The notes beneath the pieces are model-generated. The model had not been told where the DNA came from, did not search any database, and saw only the letters and a list, made by a program, of their open reading frames with translations. The translations under genes and the position numbers were made by a program. A stretch of DNA of 64,000 nucleotides. Origin: Nocardioides sp. WS12 (lineage in GTDB: Bacteria; Actinomycetota; Actinomycetes; Propionibacteriales; Nocardioidaceae). The DNA lies in the NCBI RefSeq assembly GCF_014108865.1, contig NZ_CP053928.1, positions 992,001 to 1,056,000 of the forward strand, given 5' to 3'. Within the stretch, counting starts at the first letter, position 1, and every line of letters starts with the position of its first letter. Below, piece after piece: positions 58,882 to 64,000 of this stretch.

Positions 58882-60249
58882 GTGAAGAGAATTCTGCTGC
58901 GGTCGGGCAAGGACCCGTTCGACGTCCTGAGCGTCGAGGAGTCCATCGAGCGCGACGTGCTCGGAACCAACGCCGGCAACCTGATCTTCAGCAATGCTTC
59001 CCACAAGATCCTCTCGACGCCGGACACCCAGGTGGATTCCAACGGCCTGACCGTCTTTCCGGGGCTCGTCGAGAAGATCAACAGCGAGTACGACGCGTTC
59101 GTCGTCCCGCTGGCCAACGCCTTCCGGCCGAGCTTCGCTCCGGCACTGCAGCGCCTGACGCGCGTCGTGCGCCAGTTGAAGGTCCCCGTCGTCGTTCTCG
59201 GTGTCGGTGCGCAGGCCAATGCGGAAGGCGATCTCGCCGCCCTGGGCCCACTGGAGGACTCGGTGCGCGACTTCGTCTCGGCCGTTCTCGATCACGGCCC
59301 CTCGATCGGCGTGCGCGGCGAGTTCACGGCCGACTACCTCGCTGGCCTGGGCTTCCGTGACGTCGAGGTGATCGGCTGTCCGTCGATGTTCTTCGACGGC
59401 CCTGTTCTGCAGCCCGTCCGGCCCGTCGGGGAGTTGTCGGAGAGTTCACGGATCGCCGTCAACGGCGCCCACGCAGCTATGCGGAGCCTTGGCCTGGATC
59501 GCATCATCACCCGGATCCACGAGCAGTTCCCCGAGACGACGTTCATCGGGCAGAACACGGTGGAGGCCGCGCAGTTGCGCTGGCGTGACATCTCGTCACC
59601 CGCGGGGGCGGTGAAGCTGATGCCGACCCACCCCGAGCACCCGATGTTCGGGGAGGGCAGGGCGCGGGTCTACGTGGACCCGGCGTCGTGGATCAACGAC
59701 CTGCGGGGCTTCGACGTCTCCATCGGTGCCCGGATCCACGGCAGCATCGCCGCGCTGCTCGCCGGAACGCCTGCGCTCGTGCTCTGTGGCGACTCCCGGA
59801 CGATGGAGTTGTGCCGCTACTTCGAGATCCCGCACCGGATGCTGAAGTCGCTGCCCGAGGACGTCGACCCGGTCGCGCTCATCGAGGAAGCCGACTGGTC
59901 GCCGATGGCCACGGGGCATCGCGACCGATTCGACAGGTTCGCTGCGTACCTCGACCGGCACGGCCTGGCGAACACGTTCGCCCACGGAGGCGGTGGCGCC
60001 GCCTTCGACGACCGGATGGCGAGTCTCGACTTCCCGGCAGGGGTCCAGCCCTCGCATCTTTCCGACCTCGAGGCCTCCCGCGAGCACGTGGCCTGGCTGC
60101 GTGAGCAGACCCGCGAATCACGGCGCCAGGACCAGGTTCGGCTGAGCCAGGAACTCCTGGATCGCCTGTCGCCCGCGACGGGTGCGTCGCCCGTGAGGCG
60201 TGCGGCTCGGCGGCTCGCCCGTGCCCGGCAGCGCACGGACCGCGACTGA
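58882..60249 (+). CDS. Polysaccharide pyruvyl transferase family protein
   Basis: A 455-residue protein of the polysaccharide pyruvyl transferase family, which adds ketal pyruvate from phosphoenolpyruvate to sugars of cell-surface polymers. Family-like features include NAGNLIFSNASHKIL at the N-terminus, VVVLGVGAQANAEGDLAALG, SIGVRGEFTADYLAGLGFRD, GCPSMFF and the late DVSIGARIHGSIAALLAGTP, which contains the conserved R-x-H. GTG 58882 follows the CDP-ribitol gene by 2 bases. Pyruvylated ribitol-phosphate polymers are thus the inferred product of this insert. A strong terminator hairpin follows. Confidence 0.83.
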   Translation: MKRILLRSGKDPFDVLSVEESIERDVLGTNAGNLIFSNASHKILSTPDTQVDSNGLTVFPGLVEKINSEYDAFVVPLANAFRPSFAPALQRLTRVVRQLKVPVVVLGVGAQANAEGDLAALGPLEDSVRDFVSAVLDHGPSIGVRGEFTADYLAGLGFRDVEVIGCPSMFFDGPVLQPVRPVGELSESSRIAVNGAHAAMRSLGLDRIITRIHEQFPETTFIGQNTVEAAQLRWRDISSPAGAVKLMPTHPEHPMFGEGRARVYVDPASWINDLRGFDVSIGARIHGSIAALLAGTPALVLCGDSRTMELCRYFEIPHRMLKSLPEDVDPVALIEEADWSPMATGHRDRFDRFAAYLDRHGLANTFAHGGGGAAFDDRMASLDFPAGVQPSHLSDLEASREHVAWLREQTRESRRQDQVRLSQELLDRLSPATGASPVRRAARRLARARQRTDRD

Positions 60250-60259
60250 TGTGACAGGG

Positions 60260-60285
60260 GCCACGGAACGACCCCGTTCCGTGGC
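60260..60285 (+). terminator. 11-bp stem terminator hairpin
   Basis: GCCACGGAACG (60260-60270), loop ACCC, CGTTCCGTGGC (60275-60285): a perfect 11-bp stem with a 4-base loop, 10 bases after the pyruvyltransferase stop. It lacks a U-tract, as is usual in high-GC actinobacteria. Confidence 0.75.
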
Positions 60286-60299
60286 TGGCGCAACCGGCG

Positions 60300-60305
60300 T
60301 ACCGT
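60300..60305 (+). promoter_or_regulatory. -10 element upstream of the DUF2520 gene
   Basis: TACCGT just after the terminator would start transcription near 60312 for DUF2520-panC-panD. Confidence 0.4.
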
Positions 60306-60420
60306 TGTCTCGTCCCGGAACCCCGGGGCGCAGGAAAACGTGAGCACAACGTCCGGTACCCACCCCGGCTCCGCCCGCAAGGGAGGAGTGGTCGGAGGGA
60401 CGGGAACGAAAGGTTCTCAG

Positions 60421-61359
60421 ATGTCCCACAAGTTCCGCGTGGGCGTGATCGGCGCTGGCCGCGTCGGTGCCGTCCTCGCTGCGGGTCTGCACGCCGCCGG
60501 TCACCATGTCGTGTCCGCTGCCGGCGAGTCCGACGCTTCCCGTCGCCGCGCCGCCGAGCTGCTGCCCGGCGTCCCGCTGCGCAAGCCGAGCGACGTCGCG
60601 CGCGATGCCGACCTGTTGCTGCTGACCGTTCCCGACGACATGCTCCCCAACGTGGTGCAGGTCCTCGCCGCGAGCGGTGCGATCCGGGCCGGGCAGTACG
60701 TCGCCCACACCTCTGGTCGCCACGGCCTGGCCGTGCTCGCCCCGGCTGCTGAAGTCGGCGCGCACGTGATCGCCCTGCACCCCGCCATGACCTTCACCGG
60801 CACCGTCGTCGACCTCGAGCGCCTGCACGGCTGCGTCTTCGGCCTCACCGCCGGACCCGCCGAGCGCGAGGTCGCCGAAGGCCTCGTTTCTGACCTCGGC
60901 GGGCGCCCCACCTGGGTGCCCGAAGAGATGCGCACGCTCTACCACGCGGGTCTCGCCCACGGTGCCAACCACCTCGTCACCCTGGTGAGCGAGGCCATGA
61001 GCATGCTCGCTGCCGCTGGTGTGGACGACCCGTCCGGCACGCTGCGCCCGTTGCTCGACGCCGCCCTCGACAACGCCCTCGCCCACGGTGACGCCGCCCT
61101 CACCGGGCCGATCGTCCGCGGCGACGTGCAGACCGTTGCGGCCCACCTGGCCGACATCTCGCGCAACGCACCCGACACCCTTCCGTCGTACGTCGCCATG
61201 GCCTGGGCCACGCTCGACCGCGCCGTCACGGATGGCCGCCTGATCCCGATCCGCGCGCAGAAGATGGCCGACGTGCTCGGTGCGTACGGCGACCGGAGCA
61301 TCGAGTCCCGCTTCGCTCGCCCCTCGACCGCAGGTGACGCGGGGGCCGACCAGGCATGA
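60421..61359 (+). CDS. Rossmann-fold DUF2520 protein upstream of panC
   Basis: A 312-residue protein. An N-terminal NAD(P) loop ([20 protein letters not shown]) and a C-terminal helical DUF2520 domain ([20 protein letters not shown]) resemble ketopantoate/pyrroline-carboxylate reductase-like folds. It occupies the position of Rv3603c, always beside panC in actinobacteria, so a role in pantothenate or pantoate supply has been suggested but not shown here. ATG 60421 (AAAGG upstream) is preferred; an in-frame GTG at 60340 with AGGAAA would add 27 low-complexity residues. The stop overlaps panC by 4 bases. Confidence 0.87.
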   Translation: MSHKFRVGVIGAGRVGAVLAAGLHAAGHHVVSAAGESDASRRRAAELLPGVPLRKPSDVARDADLLLLTVPDDMLPNVVQVLAASGAIRAGQYVAHTSGRHGLAVLAPAAEVGAHVIALHPAMTFTGTVVDLERLHGCVFGLTAGPAEREVAEGLVSDLGGRPTWVPEEMRTLYHAGLAHGANHLVTLVSEAMSMLAAAGVDDPSGTLRPLLDAALDNALAHGDAALTGPIVRGDVQTVAAHLADISRNAPDTLPSYVAMAWATLDRAVTDGRLIPIRAQKMADVLGAYGDRSIESRFARPSTAGDAGADQA

Positions 61360-62285
61360 CTGCCACCACCACACCGGCTGTCGCACGCAGCCGGGCAGAC
61401 CTCGCCGGCCTGCTGGTTTCGAGGCTCGCGAGCTCGCACCTCAACCACCGGGCAGATGCTCCTGTCGTGCTGGTGCCCACGATGGGCGCCCTGCACGAGG
61501 GGCACGCGACCCTGATGCGGGCCGCGCGCGAGCGTGCCGGCGCCGATGGCGTCGTCGTGGTCTCGATCTTCGTCAACCCGCTGCAGTTCGGTGCGGGCGA
61601 GGACCTCGACCGCTACCCGCGCACGTTCGACACCGACCTCGAGATGGCCGCGACCGAGGGCGTTGACGTCGTCTTCGCGCCAGTGATCGCCGAGATGTAC
61701 CCCGACGGCGTCCCGCACGAGGTCTCGACAGGCTCGACCACCGGGATCGACGCCGTCACGGTCCAGCCCGGCCCGCTCGCCGACATCCTCGACGGCGCCA
61801 GCCGGCCCGGACACTTCCGGGGCGTGCTCACCGTGGTCGCCAAGCTCTTCGGCCTGGTCCGTCCCGACATCGCGATCTTCGGCGAGAAGGACTACCAGCA
61901 ACTGACCCTGATCCGGCGGATGGTCTCCGACCTCTGCCTCGGCATCGAGATCGTCGGTGCCCCCACGGATCGGGAGCCCGACGGGCTCGCCCGGTCCAGC
62001 CGCAACCGGTACCTCGACGACGAGCAGCGCCAGCAGGCCGCCACGTTGAGCCGTGCCCTCCGTGCGGCCCAGGAACGGGCGTCGTACGGCGTCGCGGCAG
62101 CCCGGTGGGCTGCCATGAGTGTCATCAAGGAGGAGCCGGGCGTGGAACTCGACTACCTCGCGCTCACCGATTCGGGTCTGGGCGAGCTGCCCGACTTTCC
62201 GGAAGCCGGCACCGAAGGCCGGATCCTCGTTGCAGCCAGGGTCGGTACGACCCGGCTCATCGACAACATGACCTTGCAGTTCTGA
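61356..62285 (+). CDS. panC: Pantothenate synthetase
   Basis: A 309-residue enzyme joining pantoate and beta-alanine with ATP. The nucleotidyl-transferase motif MGALHEGH is at 43-50, [16 protein letters not shown] is the family block, and SSRNRYL corresponds to the KMSKS-like loop. Two repeat-encoded peptides are inserted: residues 20-32 ([12 protein letters not shown] region) in the N-terminus, and about 122-131 ([10 protein letters not shown]) between MYPDG and VTVQPGPL, where mycobacterial PanC runs on directly. The active-site motifs are otherwise intact, so the enzyme should work. ATG 61356 overlaps the DUF2520 stop. Confidence 0.94.
   Translation: MTATTTPAVARSRADLAGLLVSRLASSHLNHRADAPVVLVPTMGALHEGHATLMRAARERAGADGVVVVSIFVNPLQFGAGEDLDRYPRTFDTDLEMAATEGVDVVFAPVIAEMYPDGVPHEVSTGSTTGIDAVTVQPGPLADILDGASRPGHFRGVLTVVAKLFGLVRPDIAIFGEKDYQQLTLIRRMVSDLCLGIEIVGAPTDREPDGLARSSRNRYLDDEQRQQAATLSRALRAAQERASYGVAAARWAAMSVIKEEPGVELDYLALTDSGLGELPDFPEAGTEGRILVAARVGTTRLIDNMTLQF
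61415..61450 (-). repeat. dispersed repeat (type A, inverted) inside panC
   Basis: GGTTTCGAGGCTCGCGAGCT continuing CGCACCTCAACCACC is the reverse-orientation relative of the 21612-21647 element. It is read in frame near the PanC N-terminus. Confidence 0.75.
61721..61745 (+). repeat. dispersed repeat (type B) inside panC
   Basis: GGTCTCGACAGGCTCGACC followed by ACCGGG; nearly identical to 27938-27962 in tilS. It is read in frame as VSTGSTTG. Confidence 0.7.
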
Positions 62286-62299
62286 GAAGGGGAAAACCC

Positions 62300-62719
62300 A
62301 TGCTGCGCACCATGATGAAGAGCAAGATCCACCGCGCGACCGTGACGCAGGCCGACCTGCACTACGTCGGCTCGGTCACCGTCGACGAGGACCTCCTCGA
62401 CGCGGCCGACCTGTTGGCGGGCGAGCTGGTGCACATCGTCGACATCGACAACGGCGCCCGCCTCGAGACGTACACGATCGCCGGCGAGCGCGGCACGGGC
62501 GTCATCGGCATCAACGGTGCTGCTGCCCGCCTCGTGCACCCCGGCGACCTGGTCATCCTCATCGGCTACGGCCAGATGACGACCGAGGAAGCCAAGGAGT
62601 TCAAGCCGAGCGTGGTCTTCGTCGACGCCGACAACAAGATCATGGCCACCGGGTTCGACCCGGCCGAGACCTTCGGCGACCCGAGCCTCGAGCGCGGCGA
62701 CGTCACCGCCTCGCGCTGA
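62300..62719 (+). CDS. panD: Aspartate 1-decarboxylase (pyruvoyl)
   Basis: A 139-residue proenzyme making beta-alanine from aspartate for PanC. Self-cleavage between Gly24 and Ser25 ([11 protein letters not shown]) forms the pyruvoyl cofactor. [20 protein letters not shown] is the standard N-terminus, and [21 protein letters not shown] the later active-site region. ATG 62300 has GAGAAGGGG upstream; panC ends 14 bases earlier, so both are co-transcribed. Confidence 0.96.
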   Translation: MLRTMMKSKIHRATVTQADLHYVGSVTVDEDLLDAADLLAGELVHIVDIDNGARLETYTIAGERGTGVIGINGAAARLVHPGDLVILIGYGQMTTEEAKEFKPSVVFVDADNKIMATGFDPAETFGDPSLERGDVTASR

Positions 62720-62735
62720 ACCGGCTGCGGATCAG

Positions 62736-62750
62736 TAGCCTGCAGGAATG
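62736..62750 (+). promoter_or_regulatory. leaderless promoter of nadB
   Basis: TAGCCT (62736-62741), six bases, ATG at 62748. Confidence 0.5.
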
Positions 62751-64000
62751 TCTGACCACGTGCCCCCGGCCGCCGTACGACGTCTGCCCGGTCGGCTGAA
62801 CGCCCCCGGGCCCGGCTGGACCACCCGCGCGGATGTCGTCATCGTCGGCTCCGGCATCGCCGGCCTCACTGCGGCGCTGCGCCTGCGGGGGCACGTCGAC
62901 AAGATCCTCGTCGTCACCAAGGACGTCCTGGCTGCCGGCTCGACCCAGTGGGCACAAGGTGGCATCGCCGCGGCGCTCGGGCCGGGGGACACCCCCGAGG
63001 AGCACGAGGTCGACACCCTCGTTGCCGGCGCTGGCGCCTGCGACCTGGACGCCGTGCGGATCCTGGTCAACGAGGGCCCGGAGGCCGTTCGTGAACTGAT
63101 CGCGCTCGGCACGAACTTCGACCACACCGACGACGGCGAACTGTCGCTCACCCGCGAGGGCGGGCACCACCGCGACCGGATCGCGCACGCCGGCGGCGAC
63201 GCCACGGGTGCGGAGATCCAGCGGGCGCTGATCGCGGCCATCGAGGCCGCCCCCGACATCGAGGTCATCCAGCACGCGCTGGCCGTCGACCTGCTCCTGG
63301 GCGAGGACGAGAACGGCGTGAGCGGCGTGGCCGGCCTCACCCTGCACGTCATCGGTGAGGGTGAGCGGGACGGCGTCGGTGCCGTGAACTGCCGCGCGGT
63401 CGTCCTGGCCAGCGGCGGCCTCGGCCAGGTGTTCTCCCAGACCACGAACCCGTCGGTCTCCACCGGCGACGGCATGGCCGTGGCGCTGCGGGCCGGTGCG
63501 ACATTGCGCGACCTGGAGTTCGTCCAGTTCCACCCGACCGTGATGTATCTCGGCCCCGACTCCCGTGGCCAGCAGCCGCTGATCTCGGAGGCCGTTCGTG
63601 GCGAGGGCGCGTTCCTCGTCGACGGCCCGCCGGAAGAGGGCGGCACCCGCTTCATGCAGGGCGTCCACGAACTCGCCGATCTGGCCCCTCGTGACGTCGT
63701 CGCCAAGGCGATCATGAAGCGGATGATCGAGACGGGTCGACCGCACATGTGGCTTGACGCGCGCCACCTGGGCGCGGAGTTCTGGGAGAAGCGCTTCCCG
63801 ACGATCCTCGCCACCGCCCGCTCCCACGGCGTCGACCCGGTCAACGCGTTGATCCCCGTCGCACCTGCCTGCCACTACGCCTCCGGCGGAGTCCGCACCG
63901 ACCTGTACGGCCGCACCGACCTGCCCGGCCTCTATGCCACCGGTGAGGTCGCCTGCTCGGGTGTGCACGGCGCCAACCGACTCGCCTCCAACTCGCTGCT
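62748..64000 (+). CDS. nadB: L-aspartate oxidase (3' end beyond window)
   Basis: The first 417 codons of a flavoprotein oxidising aspartate to iminoaspartate, the first step of NAD synthesis. The FAD loop is VVIVGSGIAGLTAAL near residue 30; STQWAQGGIAAALG is the substrate-capping block; VVLASGGLGQVF, LEFVQFHPTVM and APACHYASGGVRTD (with the catalytic-region His/Arg) are family features; GEVACSGVHGANRLASNSLL ends at the window edge. The frame is open to the last base. panD-nadB order suggests shared aspartate metabolism, though nadB appears to have its own promoter. Confidence 0.95.
   Translation, partial: MSDHVPPAAVRRLPGRLNAPGPGWTTRADVVIVGSGIAGLTAALRLRGHVDKILVVTKDVLAAGSTQWAQGGIAAALGPGDTPEEHEVDTLVAGAGACDLDAVRILVNEGPEAVRELIALGTNFDHTDDGELSLTREGGHHRDRIAHAGGDATGAEIQRALIAAIEAAPDIEVIQHALAVDLLLGEDENGVSGVAGLTLHVIGEGERDGVGAVNCRAVVLASGGLGQVFSQTTNPSVSTGDGMAVALRAGATLRDLEFVQFHPTVMYLGPDSRGQQPLISEAVRGEGAFLVDGPPEEGGTRFMQGVHELADLAPRDVVAKAIMKRMIETGRPHMWLDARHLGAEFWEKRFPTILATARSHGVDPVNALIPVAPACHYASGGVRTDLYGRTDLPGLYATGEVACSGVHGANRLASNSL

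Overview
The window is a high-GC actinobacterial chromosome segment. It looks most like Nocardioidaceae (Nocardioides-type): GTG and TTG starts are frequent, -10 hexamers of the form TAnnnT often sit only 6-8 bases before the start codon, and two ancestral gene orders match Mycobacterium tuberculosis (crp-nth-tlpA-nudix-marP, and ppa-dacB-DUF2342-tilS-hpt-ftsH-folE-folP-folB-folK-DUF3180-DUF2520-panC-panD). There are 57 supported protein genes, one riboswitch, and no rRNA, tRNA, CRISPR array, IS element or phage gene. No gene-free stretch exceeds 300 bases. Coding density is very high and many neighbours overlap by 1-4 bases.

Layout: 0.1-5.1 kb is conserved core (Crp regulator, endonuclease III, thioredoxin-like lipoprotein, Nudix, MarP-type protease, enoyl-CoA hydratase). 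5.1-5.9 kb is a HepT/MntA (HEPN/MNT) toxin-antitoxin pair whose antitoxin carries an N-terminal HTH. 5.98-11.2 kb is a catabolic cluster (MpaB-family, old yellow enzyme, NAD-binding reductase, SDR, metallo-beta-lactamase fold) with KstR-like operator boxes. 11.2-17.1 kb holds a membrane spermidine-synthase-like protein and a TPP-riboswitch-controlled thiamine ABC importer. 17.1-24 kb has PAP2 and NlpC/P60 envelope proteins, an acyl-CoA oxidase/dehydrogenase, a methyltransferase, a TetR regulator and a divergent cupin/MarR pair bracketed by inverted 21-bp repeat arrays. 24-31.6 kb is core again (ppa to folE).

The usual folE-folP junction is split by about 19 kb of surface-polysaccharide genes (31.6-50.6 kb). 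These include a WecF-like transferase with an aminotransferase and acetyltransferase, two acyltransferases, four further glycosyltransferases, a WbpA/B/E/D-like set for a diacetamido-uronic acid nucleotide sugar, and a MycE/TylE-type sugar O-methyltransferase. FolP then resumes from its own apparent leaderless promoter, followed by folB, folK and DUF3180. A second insert (53.8-60.2 kb) encodes a teichoic-acid-like module: a 1198-residue GT2/TagF-type polymerase, a fused cytidylyltransferase-reductase of Acs1/Bcs1 type (CDP-ribitol) and a polysaccharide pyruvyltransferase. Core genes then resume with DUF2520, panC, panD and nadB (cut by the window end).

Three repeat classes deserve attention. 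The first is a palindromic family (TTGAGGTGCGAGCGAAGCGA type and GTCTCGACAAGCTCGACC type) that lies inside or at the ends of genes and is translated in frame in panC, tilS, an SDR and an acyl-CoA oxidase. The second is a 21-bp unit (core CAAACCCCAACTCG) that flanks the cupin/MarR pair in inverted orientation and adds QTPTRGS repeats to MarR. The third is a 14-bp tandem duplication before tilS that creates two overlapping MGTV mini-ORFs. All functions come from reading the sequence and remembered family knowledge; no database search was run.
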